A stretch of 39,839 nt of DNA, taken from Candidatus Abyssobacteria bacterium SURF_17 (GTDB lineage: Bacteria; Abyssobacteria; SURF-5). The stretch is taken from positions 1-39,839 of the forward strand of contig QZKI01000016.1 of assembly GCA_003598055.1 (NCBI GenBank), written 5' to 3'. The notes under the pieces are model-generated. The model was not told where the DNA came from and did no database searches. It was given only the letters and a program-made list of their open reading frames with translations. Shown one piece after another: positions 24,065-32,044 of this stretch. Numbering within the stretch: position 1 is the first letter of the stretch; every line of letters begins with the position of its first letter. Both the position numbers and the translations under genes were made by a program.

Positions 24065-25237
24065 ATGGGAATCATAAACCTCGACCATATCTCCGGCAAT
24101 CCACTGTTGCCTGAGGTTCAAGCCGCCATGATTGAGGCGGTGAGAACGAATTACGGCAATCCTTCGAGCCCTCACCATCTGGGAGATCAGGCGGCGGAGG
24201 CGCTCGAGCAAGCGCGCCAATCTGTCGCGCGACTCATCAATAGCGCTTCGCCCAAGGAAATCGTCTTTACATCGGGCGGCACCGAATCAATAAACCATGC
24301 CATAAAGGGAGTCGCAGCAGCCAAGAGAGAACAAGGAAGACACATTATTGCGTCAAACATCGAGCACAACTCCGTATTGAAAACGCTTCGACGGTTGATG
24401 GGCTTCGGCTATACGGTGACTTCCGTGCCGGTGGACGGAGACGGTCGCGTTAACCCGGACGACATCGCTAAAGCCATTACCGACAAGACTATTCTCATCA
24501 GTATCATGCATAGTAATAACGAAATCGGAACCATTCAGCCAATAGAGGAAATCGCACGGATAGCGCGAGAGAAAAAAGTCATTTTCCACACGGATGCCGT
24601 CACCTCTATCGGCGTCGTGCCGATTGACGTGAGAAAACTGGGTGTTGATTTGCTCAGCTTTGCCGCGAATCAGTTCCACGGTCCTGCTGGTGTCGGCGGT
24701 CTCTATATCCGCAAAGGCACAAGCATCTGGCCGCTCCTCGATGGAGGAGCCCAGGAGAACAACAGACGGGCGGGCACGGAGAATCTCATCAGCATCATCG
24801 GCATGGGCGTCGCCGCTCAACTCGCCGCGAAAGAAATGGGCGCGCGGTTGAACCACGTCAAGAAACTTCGGGACCGACTGCTCAAGGGACTAAACGAAAA
24901 GATAGACGACATTTACATCAATGGACATCCGGAGCACTGCCTGCCCAATATCGTCTCGGTCTCAATAAGTTACATCGAGGGCGAGAGCATCGTTCTGATG
25001 CTTGAAGAGGAAGGCATCGCCGTTTCCACACGGTCGGCGTGTGCTTCCGGCTCGCTACGGGCCTCACACGTGCTCTCATCCATCGGGCGTGATTGGGCAA
25101 GCGCGCAAGGCACGCTGGTAATTTCGTTCGGAAAGGACAATACCGAGGGCGAGATTGACCGGTTCCTCGATGTGCTCGTTACTGTGGTTCAGACGCTTCG
25201 CAACATGTCGCCGCTCTATGTGAGGGCCAAGGGGTAG
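24065..25237 (+). CDS. IscS/NifS-like protein lacking the PLP-binding lysine
   Basis: 390 residues with the complete fold of class V aminotransferase-type cysteine desulfurases: LDHISGNPLLPEV, GNPSSPHHLG, FTSGGTESIN, IEHNSVL (H101), HSNNEIGTIQPI and HTDAVTSIG. The Schiff-base lysine, expected in the HK-x2-GP-x-G loop, is Gln203 in ANQFHGPAGVG (codon CAG 24671-24673), and the PLP-contacting Gln of DAVQSxG is Thr180. The catalytic cysteine is kept (C326 in RSACASGS). It is thus unlikely to bind PLP covalently or to desulfurate cysteine in the normal way. From memory, Archaeoglobus fulgidus IscS also lacks this lysine. Adjacent to the IscU-like gene, so it probably acts as its partner, perhaps offering the cysteine for cluster assembly. 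Confidence 0.85.
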   Translation: MGIINLDHISGNPLLPEVQAAMIEAVRTNYGNPSSPHHLGDQAAEALEQARQSVARLINSASPKEIVFTSGGTESINHAIKGVAAAKREQGRHIIASNIEHNSVLKTLRRLMGFGYTVTSVPVDGDGRVNPDDIAKAITDKTILISIMHSNNEIGTIQPIEEIARIAREKKVIFHTDAVTSIGVVPIDVRKLGVDLLSFAANQFHGPAGVGGLYIRKGTSIWPLLDGGAQENNRRAGTENLISIIGMGVAAQLAAKEMGARLNHVKKLRDRLLKGLNEKIDDIYINGHPEHCLPNIVSVSISYIEGESIVLMLEEEGIAVSTRSACASGSLRASHVLSSIGRDWASAQGTLVISFGKDNTEGEIDRFLDVLVTVVQTLRNMSPLYVRAKG

Positions 25238-25258
25238 CGGCCAACATATGGACTCTTC

Positions 25259-25292
25259 ATTGTAGGGGTCGTTCGCGAACGACCCCTACAAT
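25259..25292. repeat. Family B perfect palindrome (34 bp)
   Basis: ATTGTAGGGGTCGTTCG is followed directly by its exact inverse complement (17-base arms). It lies just after the IscS-like gene and could act as a strong transcript hairpin, though no T-run follows. Confidence 0.85.
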
Positions 25293-25333
25293 AAGAACCT
25301 GGGGAAAAGGCGCAACGCGGAACTTGAAAAATC

Positions 25334-25362
25334 GTAGGGGCGACTCGGTGAGTCGCCCGTAC
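25334..25362. repeat. Family B palindrome
   Basis: GTAGGGGCGACTC, GGT, GAGTCGCCC then GTAC; nine-base perfect inner arms around a three-base loop. Confidence 0.75.
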
Positions 25363-25380
25363 TCGATGCGGACTGTGAAT

Positions 25381-25409
25381 GTAAGGGCAGCCCCGCGTGG
25401 CCGCCCGCT
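25381..25409. repeat. Family B palindrome (degenerate)
   Basis: GTAAGGGCAGCC, CCGCGT, GGCCGCCCGC. It resembles the copy at 15624-15651 in inverse, with more mismatches. Confidence 0.55.
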
Positions 25410-25445
25410 CAACGTGATTCTTACTGTGAAAGGAAACACTCTCCG

Positions 25446-26525
25446 ATGCAGCCTCGTGACAGAATGTTGACTGCGCTTGACCTGAAACAGCCCGACAGAG
25501 TTCCCGTGTGGGAATTGGCCTTTAATGAAGAAAGTATAATAGGAATTGCGTGCCACTTTACCTCGGAAGTTCCTCCGTTCAAACGGCTGGTGGACATGAC
25601 GCTCGAAGAAAAGTTGCAGCTCTTCGAGGCGCTCTGCACGCTCGTCGAGTCGCTCGACCTCGACGGCATCACACTCCTCCCGCTCAGTCAGCGCGAGCGA
25701 ATTGATGAGAACTGCATCCGTGACGAACTCGGAATCGTGTACCGGTTGAGCGACCACGGAGAAGCGTATCCGGTTGATGGGCCAATCCAGGATATGTCAG
25801 ACCTGAAAAAACTCAAGCTCGGCCCGCCGAATCCCGCCGAGCTTTTTGCGTTGCACTATGCCGGGCAAAAATTCAAAGGACGCCGCGCGCTCGTCTTCCA
25901 TACACCCGGCCCGTTCAAACAAAGTTGGACCTTGCGGGGAGCAATGGAAAAGCTTCTGATGGACTACATGCTGAACCCCGGCCTTGCACGGTCACTCGCG
26001 CGCATCTCGACCGATTATTTCATGGAATTGCATGACATGGCGATTGACGCTGGCGCCGAAGTCATCGCGCTCGAGGGCGATTTAGCCTTCAACACCAACT
26101 CCCTCATGTCGCCCGCTCAATATGCCGAATTTATCGGGCCGTACCATAAGGAAATCGTCGAAAACGTCCACAAGAAAGGCGCAAAAATATTCAAACATTC
26201 CGACGGCAACCTATGGCCGATACTCGACATGCTGCTTGACTGCGGTTTTGACGGCATCCACCCGATACAGCCGCAGTGCATGGACATTACCGAGGTCAAA
26301 CGCTATTGCAGCAAGCGCGCATGCATTTTAGGGAACATAGACTGCATGTACTTGCTTCCCGACGGCACTCCGGAAGAAGTCGAGCAATCAGTCAAGGAAA
26401 CCATCGCCGCTGCGGCACCCGGCGGCGGCTACATCATGTCATCCTCGAATAGCGTGCACCCCGGCTGCAAGCCTGAGAACTACATCGCCATGGTCCACGC
26501 CGCCCGCAAATACGGCAAGTATTAG
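25446..26525 (+). CDS. Uroporphyrinogen decarboxylase family protein (URO-D/MtaA-like)
   Basis: 359 residues, about the usual length. It opens with the family signature RDRMLTALDLKQPDRVPVWE. A predicted zinc/substrate His lies in IFKHSDGNLWP, and the C-terminal GGGYIMSSSNSVHPGCKPENY is typical of the branch that includes methyltransferases acting on corrinoid-bound methyl groups (MtaA, CmuA) and other URO-D-like proteins without haem function. The catalytic set of true HemE (RQAGR near the N-terminus) is absent, so haem synthesis is unlikely. It stands alone between palindromic repeats. No close Shine-Dalgarno is seen; AAAGGAAA lies further upstream than usual. The corrinoid radical SAM gene and meaB elsewhere in the window show B12-related chemistry occurs, but no direct link. 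Confidence 0.82.
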   Translation: MQPRDRMLTALDLKQPDRVPVWELAFNEESIIGIACHFTSEVPPFKRLVDMTLEEKLQLFEALCTLVESLDLDGITLLPLSQRERIDENCIRDELGIVYRLSDHGEAYPVDGPIQDMSDLKKLKLGPPNPAELFALHYAGQKFKGRRALVFHTPGPFKQSWTLRGAMEKLLMDYMLNPGLARSLARISTDYFMELHDMAIDAGAEVIALEGDLAFNTNSLMSPAQYAEFIGPYHKEIVENVHKKGAKIFKHSDGNLWPILDMLLDCGFDGIHPIQPQCMDITEVKRYCSKRACILGNIDCMYLLPDGTPEEVEQSVKETIAAAAPGGGYIMSSSNSVHPGCKPENYIAMVHAARKYGKY

Positions 26526-26641
26526 GGGGGGATAGGCGAAAGACAAAAGGCAAGGCTATAGCGCCATAAGAATAGGGAAAGAGGAAAAAGGTATGGGCGC
26601 GATTCATCGTATCACGCCACGCGACAATCCATAAGATGCAG

Positions 26642-26661
26642 GGGCGCAGCATGCTGCGCCC
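26642..26661. repeat. Family B perfect palindrome (20 bp)
   Basis: GGGCGCAGCA followed by its exact inverse complement, preceded by GCAGG. Lies between the URO-D-like and enolase-superfamily genes. Confidence 0.75.
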
Positions 26662-26713
26662 GTTTGATTAGTTTCTCCGATGCCCGGAAGCAGCGAGAAA
26701 GACAGAAACGAGC

Positions 26714-27961
26714 ATGAAGATCGATCACGTTGAAACCATCCATCTCTACTTCGAATACCCTGAGGGAAAAAACTTCTCCACTCCGGCTGGTCCGGTTAAA
26801 GGTCGCATGACGACTCTCGTCCAAGTTCACGCCGATAACGGCATGATTGGAGTAGGCTCCGCATATGCACACCCCGCTATGGTGCAGGCGGCAATTGAGC
26901 ATCTTACTCCTCTGTTAGAGGGTCGGGCGATAACGGACACCGAATATGATCCGCTGAGTCAGTTCATGCGGGGCGATCACCAAATCGAACGCCTCTGGAG
27001 GGGGATGTATGTCTGGACGCGGTGGTCCGGACGTAAGGGTGCGGCGATGGTTGCCCTTGGTGGTATCGACCAGGCGCTCTGGGACCTCAGAGGCAAGGCA
27101 GGAGGGAAGCCGGTATGGCGGCTGCTTGGCGGCGAAACCTCGAAATGTCCTGCCTACGCAAGCGGCATGCTTTACGGCAATTCGCCTGAAGAAACGGCTG
27201 AGATCGCGGGCAAAATGGTGGAGAAAGGCTTTCGGCGCGTGAAGATGCGCATCGGCTATAGCTGGGAGTACGATGTGGCTGCAGTCCGCGCCGTACGCTC
27301 AGTAATTGGCAACAACATTGACCTAATGTGCGACGGCACGTGGCGCTTCGACCTCAAGAGCGCCCGGCGTATGGCGCGGGAACTCGTCTCCAATCGCGTG
27401 TTCTGGTTTGAGGAACCCTTCGAGGCCGACGACCTCGACAATTATGTGGCATTGCGCGGGACGGTAGGCCTGCCACTCGCAACTGGAGAAAACGAATTCG
27501 GGTTCGAGGGATTCCGCGAGCTTATTCGCATCGCTGCGGTCGACATTGTCCAGCCCGATGCCTCTCGGTGCGGTGGTATCAGCGAAGTCTTGAAGACAGC
27601 CAGGCTTGCCCGGACCGCCGGTCTGCGTTTTGCGCCCCACTCCTGGTGCGATCCGGTCGCAGTCATCTCGAATGCGCACGTCGTCGCCTCGCAAGATAAT
27701 GGCATCACGGTGGAAATCGATCAGACAGGAAACCGTTTTATCGAGGAGCTCCTTGGCTCCCCGTTAGCCGTGAAGGAGGGAATGCTTGAGCTCGGCAGCC
27801 GGCCGGGACTCGGGATTGAGCTTGATCCCGCTGCACTCAAGCGATTCAGAGTGACAAGTCCGTCGGATATTCCCGAAGGCAATCATTGCGACATTATTCT
27901 TGGACCGCCGACTGTCCTGCAGCCAATTCCGCCATACGAAGGCCCCGGGGAGAGCGACTGA
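26714..27961 (+). CDS. Mandelate racemase/muconate lactonizing enzyme family protein
   Basis: 415 residues. An N-terminal capping domain (1-130) is followed by a modified TIM barrel. Enolase-superfamily residues can be placed: K177-x-R179 on strand two (RRVKMRIG), metal ligands D207 (MCDGTW), E233 (WFEEPF) and E259 (ATGENE), D282 (VQPDASRCGG) and H309 (FAPHSW). The K-x-R, D and H set puts it in the mandelate racemase subgroup, which abstracts a proton alpha to a carboxylate in acid-sugar dehydratases and racemases. The exact acid cannot be told. It is 37 bases upstream of the DUF4230-like gene on the same strand. The ribosome site is weak. Confidence 0.87.
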   Translation: MKIDHVETIHLYFEYPEGKNFSTPAGPVKGRMTTLVQVHADNGMIGVGSAYAHPAMVQAAIEHLTPLLEGRAITDTEYDPLSQFMRGDHQIERLWRGMYVWTRWSGRKGAAMVALGGIDQALWDLRGKAGGKPVWRLLGGETSKCPAYASGMLYGNSPEETAEIAGKMVEKGFRRVKMRIGYSWEYDVAAVRAVRSVIGNNIDLMCDGTWRFDLKSARRMARELVSNRVFWFEEPFEADDLDNYVALRGTVGLPLATGENEFGFEGFRELIRIAAVDIVQPDASRCGGISEVLKTARLARTAGLRFAPHSWCDPVAVISNAHVVASQDNGITVEIDQTGNRFIEELLGSPLAVKEGMLELGSRPGLGIELDPAALKRFRVTSPSDIPEGNHCDIILGPPTVLQPIPPYEGPGESD

Positions 27962-27998
27962 GCGTTTCGCTGAAGAGTGTGAAGGGGGAAAAAAGAGC

Positions 27999-28724
27999 AT
28001 GCTGACCACTCTCGTTTCGGTTATGCTAGGGTTTTGTTTAGCTATTGTCGCCTATGCCATAATCCGCCTCTCGGCATCAAGGCGTACAGGAAAAGGAAAT
28101 AAAGGAGTAGCTGTCTCTATTGAAAAATTTCGCTCCGTTGGAGAGCTTGTTGTCTATAAGATTCTCACAAAAGAAATTGTTAGGAAGCACGGTCATTCGT
28201 TCGGCCCAATGGGCGAGAAATACTTCAGATGGCTGATGTCAACAAAGAAGATGGCAATAATTGTAACGTATGACGTTGATTTCAGATACGACCTTCGAAG
28301 TCCCGATTTCATGATCCTTAAACAGAATGATGGTACCTATCGATTGAAGATGCCAAAGTGTTTCTATACAACATCACTCAGGGGCATAGAAATCTACGAC
28401 GAACAGGCCGACAGATTCATGGATTGGCTGTTACCTGGCCTTATCAGCCAGGCTCTTGGAACAAAATTCGGCGTCGAAGACAAGAACAAACTTATCGACG
28501 CAGCTAAGACAGAGGTCGATCGCTTGGCAAAAGATTATGTTCAAAAAGTGCTTTCGGAAATCCAAAACTCAGCCCGACGCACTCTGGAAGGAATATCACG
28601 GGGGCTCGGAGTGGAACGCCTGGAGATAGACTTCACGGATTCGGCCTTAGAACAGAAGGGAGAAGTTACCGCACTGCTCGAAAACTCTCAGGGAACCGGA
28701 GGGGAATCCCTTCGACCGGCTTGA
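27999..28724 (+). CDS. Single-pass membrane protein, DUF4230-like
   Basis: 241 residues from ATG 27999, with AAGGGGG about ten bases upstream. An N-terminal membrane helix (about 5-23) and a basic stop-transfer stretch precede a soluble domain. The segment FRSVGELVVYKILTKEIV and the following strand (IIVTYDVDFRYDLRS) resemble DUF4230, a family of small membrane-anchored proteins with no known function. A helical C-terminal half (AKTEVDRLAKDYVQKVLSEI) follows. The family call is by eye. It may share a transcript with the enolase-superfamily gene upstream, and it converges with meaB. Confidence 0.6.
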   Translation: MLTTLVSVMLGFCLAIVAYAIIRLSASRRTGKGNKGVAVSIEKFRSVGELVVYKILTKEIVRKHGHSFGPMGEKYFRWLMSTKKMAIIVTYDVDFRYDLRSPDFMILKQNDGTYRLKMPKCFYTTSLRGIEIYDEQADRFMDWLLPGLISQALGTKFGVEDKNKLIDAAKTEVDRLAKDYVQKVLSEIQNSARRTLEGISRGLGVERLEIDFTDSALEQKGEVTALLENSQGTGGESLRPA

Positions 28725-28769
28725 GACTTGTGACCATTTTCGCAAAGTGGCTGCTTCTTTAGGCATCTT

Positions 28770-28801
28770 GAGCCCGTTGGGTGAACAATAGTTCCGGGCT
28801 C
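28770..28801. terminator. Hairpin between convergent genes
   Basis: GAGCCCG (28770-28776) and CGGGCTC (28795-28801) form a seven-base stem with an 18-base loop, midway between the convergent DUF4230-like and meaB stops. There is no T-run on either strand, so it is a weak terminator candidate. Confidence 0.3.
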
Positions 28802-28833
28802 AGTGTAGTAAAGAAGGCTAGAAGGGCAGCAGG

Positions 28834-29796
28834 CTATTCGATTCCAAGTCTCTTGATTACCATATCGGCGAGCGTGTAGGGCGTGTCCGGACTTTCGCCG
28901 GAATCGGCCAGATATTCATCAACCAGCCTCTTGATGTCTTCGTTCTGCCAAATGAGCGACTCGATGCGCTGGTTCACGATGTCTCTGATGCGCTTGCGAA
29001 TGCGGTCCTTCCGCTTGGCCTCGAGCAATCGCGATGATTTCAGGTGTTCCTTGTGGCGCTCGATGGCCTCGACGACTTCCTTAATGCCTTCAGCCTTGAC
29101 CGCCATCGTCAAAAGCACGGGGATTGTCCAGCCACCCGGGCTTTCCCGCATCGCTAAAACCGCCTCGACCTCCCGCGCGAGCTGGCTCGCGCCTTCGCGG
29201 TCGGCCTTGTTTATCACGAAGATGTCGGCGATTTCCATCAGGCCTGCCTTCATCGTCTGAATCCCGTCGCCTGATTCCGGCACGAGCACGACGATGGTGG
29301 TCTCAGCGGCTGCGACGATATCGAGCTCGGATTGGCCGACACCCACCGTCTCCATGATGACGATGTTCTTTCCGAATGCGTCCAGAACGTCGCCCACTTC
29401 ATTGGTCGCAACTGCCAGTCCTCCGAGGCTGCCGCGCGTAGCCATGCTCCGGATGAAAACGCCGGAATCGAGCCCGATGTCGGACATACGAATTCTGTCG
29501 CCCAGAATCGCGCCGCCCGTGAATGGACTCGTGGGATCGACGGCGATGATACCGATGGTATTGCCCGCGGCCCGGAACATCTTGGCGATGTGCGAGGTGA
29601 GCGTGCTCTTGCCCGCTCCCGGCGGCCCGGTGATTCCCACCCGGTGAGCGCGTCCGGTGGATGGAAAGATGTTATGCAGAATCGTCTCGAAGCCCTCCGA
29701 GCGGTTCTCGACAAGCGATATGATTCTTGCCAGTGCAAGCCGGTCGCCTGCTTGAAACTTCTCATAGAGTTCTTGCAGCCGGTTGTTATCCCTCAT
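28834..29796 (-). CDS. meaB: Methylmalonyl-CoA mutase-associated GTPase MeaB
   Basis: 320 residues. MeaB/ArgK-family G3E GTPase: the P-loop GITGPPGAGKSTL at about 54-66, the AVDPTSPFTGGAILGDRIRM segment, METVGVGQSE (Walker B region) and the VINKADREGA guanine motif. MeaB loads adenosylcobalamin onto methylmalonyl-CoA mutase and protects it. The mutase itself is not in the window. A C-terminal helix-rich dimerisation arm follows. It starts 16 bases after the small membrane protein gene on the same strand, so both probably rely on the consensus promoter at 30178-30206. Confidence 0.93.
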   Translation of the reverse strand: MRDNNRLQELYEKFQAGDRLALARIISLVENRSEGFETILHNIFPSTGRAHRVGITGPPGAGKSTLTSHIAKMFRAAGNTIGIIAVDPTSPFTGGAILGDRIRMSDIGLDSGVFIRSMATRGSLGGLAVATNEVGDVLDAFGKNIVIMETVGVGQSELDIVAAAETTIVVLVPESGDGIQTMKAGLMEIADIFVINKADREGASQLAREVEAVLAMRESPGGWTIPVLLTMAVKAEGIKEVVEAIERHKEHLKSSRLLEAKRKDRIRKRIRDIVNQRIESLIWQNEDIKRLVDEYLADSGESPDTPYTLADMVIKRLGIE

Positions 29797-29812
29797 GATC
29801 GCAGCCTTCTTC

Positions 29813-30163
29813 TCAGGATGCGGAATCCTTTCTCTGGGCGCGTTTCAGCGCTTCATGCAACCGTGTGCGTTCCCCCCGGTATTTGCCCATTGTGGCAAGC
29901 GCATCGAACACTGCCAGGACGATTACGCACAAAAGCAGGATGAAGAAAATCCCCCAATATGCAAAGAAAATCCTTGGCGAAGCCGACAGGTCCAGAACAT
30001 AGACGCCGAGGAGCATCATAAGAACAACGATTGCAAGCGTCGACGCGCCCGCCAGGCGTAACGCCCGGCGCGCTGTCCACTGTCGCCTGCCCCGCACATC
30101 GTCATTCATGGCCGCTCGCTCGCGGGGTGTTCGGCTGTCAGGGAGACCACGGGAGACAATCAT
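29813..30163 (-). CDS. Small two-helix membrane protein
   Basis: 116 residues if it starts at ATG 30163. A basic N-terminus (RGRRQWTARRALRL) precedes two membrane helices (about 38-54 and 67-87), then a charged C-terminal tail (KYRGERTRLHEALKRAQRK). No family was recognised. The start is uncertain: the ATG at 30163 has GAGG at 30177-30174 on the minus strand, but that would lie upstream of the expected transcript start. ATG 30106 (97 residues) has a proper leader but no ribosome site. It is co-oriented with meaB, 16 bases apart. Confidence 0.6.
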   Translation of the reverse strand: MIVSRGLPDSRTPRERAAMNDDVRGRRQWTARRALRLAGASTLAIVVLMMLLGVYVLDLSASPRIFFAYWGIFFILLLCVIVLAVFDALATMGKYRGERTRLHEALKRAQRKDSAS

Positions 30164-30177
30164 ACTGAATCAACCTC

Positions 30178-30206
30178 ATTATATTGACAGCGCGAGTGTA
30201 TGTCAA
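30178..30206 (-). promoter_or_regulatory. Perfect-consensus sigma70 promoter for the membrane protein-meaB operon
   Basis: On the minus strand TTGACA (30206-30201), exactly 17 bases, then TATAAT (30183-30178): twelve of twelve consensus bases with ideal spacing. TTGACA is also inverted as TGTCAA eleven bases later (within the spacer end), giving a small dyad that could be an operator. Transcription would start near 30171, about eight bases before ATG 30163. Confidence 0.75.
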
Positions 30207-30304
30207 ATTGCCAATTGAGGGGACAGCATACCTATTTTCAAAACTCAATAAGTACCGACAGTCCGCGAGCAAACCAAAATAAGTATGATATTCCCGGAAG
30301 GCTG

Positions 30305-31297
30305 CTACCTCGGATACTTTATCTCGACCTGTTCGGCTCGGTACTCCGGCGGGAGCATCTCGTTGACGGCCCGCATGACGATGAGGGAGGACTCATCGAA
30401 AATGCGCTCAAACCGTTCCGCCTCGATTGTGTAAGCGCGGAACTGGCCGGTTTCGATGAGTTTGCGGAGGGTCCTGACGTTTTCAAGGTTCACCATGTCG
30501 TCATTGCGTTCAAATTTCGCTTCGCAACGGTCAAGTAATTCCGTGTAGCTGATTGCGCGTCCGAATCTTGCCTTCGTCAGCGCGCCGTCGAGGCGATAGA
30601 ACTTGAAAATGTTGTACCACTTCACGCCCTTCGGCAATATCCTGTCAGTACCGGAAATGGCCGTGGGTACCACGATGCCCTTGCACTCGAAAGGAAGCTG
30701 CATGATGCCGGTTTTTATGGGCTGCAATTGTCCTCGCTGGCTGCGCGTGCCCTCGGGATAGCCGAGGATGGGTCGTCCTCTCTGAACCATCTCATGCGTG
30801 TATACCGCGGTGCGAACGAGCGACTGTCTCTTAAATACGTTCACCTCATGATAGGGATTATTCCCCGAAATGTTCATGAACTCGACGAAATCGTGCTCGC
30901 GCGGCAGGCGTCCCTTTGTTTGCTTGAACCAACGGGCGAAACACAGCTTAATGTTTGTCAACGGAATCTGATTGCTTTGTCTGAGCACCCAGCCAAACAC
31001 CGGGTATCGATAATACTTCTCCTTGCAGAGGGCCGACACGTTGAGCGGCACCTGGTCATCCATCATATTCATGATGAGGAAGTGGTCGGCCCAACTCAGA
31101 TGGTTGGAAAAAACGAACAACGGACGGCCGCTGTCAAGTGCCTGCAAATAGTTCTCAACGCCGTCGGCTTGCTGTTGGATTTTCAAGTGGACGATGAGAT
31201 ACTTAACGATCTTCCTCCCGAGCAAATCCCACCACCACTCGGGATGCAACTTCATTATCTCTTCCGGATACGACTTTATGACAACATCGGCTTTCAT
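30305..31297 (-). CDS. PlsC-type glycerolipid acyltransferase
   Basis: 330 residues from ATG 31297, chosen because GGAG stands six bases upstream; a GTG four codons earlier would start inside that site. LPLAT motifs: block I VFSNHLSWADHF (H-x4-D), block II near QIPLTNIKL, and block III LGYPEGTRSQRG, then a VVPTAISGTD block. These enzymes transfer an acyl chain to (lyso)glycerol-phosphate or a related acceptor at the inner-membrane face. At 330 residues it is longer than a typical 1-acylglycerol-3-phosphate acyltransferase, with a helical C-terminal addition (LRKLIETGQF onward) that may mark a different acceptor. A monocistronic gene. Confidence 0.82.
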   Translation of the reverse strand: MKADVVIKSYPEEIMKLHPEWWWDLLGRKIVKYLIVHLKIQQQADGVENYLQALDSGRPLFVFSNHLSWADHFLIMNMMDDQVPLNVSALCKEKYYRYPVFGWVLRQSNQIPLTNIKLCFARWFKQTKGRLPREHDFVEFMNISGNNPYHEVNVFKRQSLVRTAVYTHEMVQRGRPILGYPEGTRSQRGQLQPIKTGIMQLPFECKGIVVPTAISGTDRILPKGVKWYNIFKFYRLDGALTKARFGRAISYTELLDRCEAKFERNDDMVNLENVRTLRKLIETGQFRAYTIEAERFERIFDESSLIVMRAVNEMLPPEYRAEQVEIKYPR

Positions 31298-31403
31298 GCT
31301 CTTCTCCACGCGATTATCGCATCCATTCCATTTTGATTATACTTGTGATAGAAAGGCAAGTCAATGATGCTGCTACCGTTCACTTGGGAGTCGAGGAATC
31401 TTG

Positions 31404-31805
31404 ATGAAAGCTATGTCAAGCAAGATGACCGCGGTTGAGAACCTCTATTCGCAGGCTATCTCGCGGCATCGCCGTGTCGTTGGCGGAGTGTTTGTCGGCA
31501 TCGGCTATATTTTGTCTCCGGCAAGCTGGTGGAACGATGCGGTGGTAAACATTCCCATTGCTTACCTCATTGGATGGCTCGTGTCGCGGATTGCCGAACC
31601 ATTATTCCTGCCGATTATGCTTCTCGCTTACTGGGGAACCAACGTCCTCGGCATTGTCATGATGCATGTCGGCGCGACGTACCTGCTCCGGAAGGAACTC
31701 ACGAAAAAACACTGGAACCTACGTAGGACTCTCACCGTTACAGCCATCTATTCAATTATTATGCTAGCGCTCGCAATTTTTGGACTAATCCCCAAGCCTT
31801 TCTAG
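31404..31805 (+). CDS. Small multi-pass membrane protein
   Basis: 133 residues from ATG 31404, with GAGGAA six bases upstream. Three or four hydrophobic segments (about 26-40, 46-65, 68-90 and 107-126) are separated by short charged turns (RKELTKKHWNLRR). No family was recognised. It is divergent from the acyltransferase gene and 240 bases before the FAH-family gene; the gap after it (31806-32044) shows no gene or clear structure. Confidence 0.6.
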   Translation: MKAMSSKMTAVENLYSQAISRHRRVVGGVFVGIGYILSPASWWNDAVVNIPIAYLIGWLVSRIAEPLFLPIMLLAYWGTNVLGIVMMHVGATYLLRKELTKKHWNLRRTLTVTAIYSIIMLALAIFGLIPKPF

Positions 31806-32044
31806 GATCAATATCCCAAAATCCGACTTTCGTATGAGTGTGGACAGATGAATGTTGACAGAAATCTCTGTTGAATGATAATATCTGCTTAAATTTGTGG
31901 CAGCGCGGCTGGAAAGTCGCGGGCGGGCTTTTTGGCATGAGTTCACGCAGTTCGTGTGTTCGCGTTGCTGCAAGCATCTTCACTCATCTGTCGCATTTTC
32001 GGTGATTTCATCTTCACTCCGAAAAGCTTGAAGGAGAATGCACC

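Noticed and set aside
15624..25409. Possible CRISPR arrays from the repeated GC motifs
   Set aside because: The repeats are palindromes of differing inner sequence, without regular spacing or unique spacers, and no cas gene is present.
25446..26525. HemE, the haem-pathway uroporphyrinogen decarboxylase
   Set aside because: The N-terminal arginine-rich substrate motif of HemE is absent and the C-terminus matches the MtaA-like branch.
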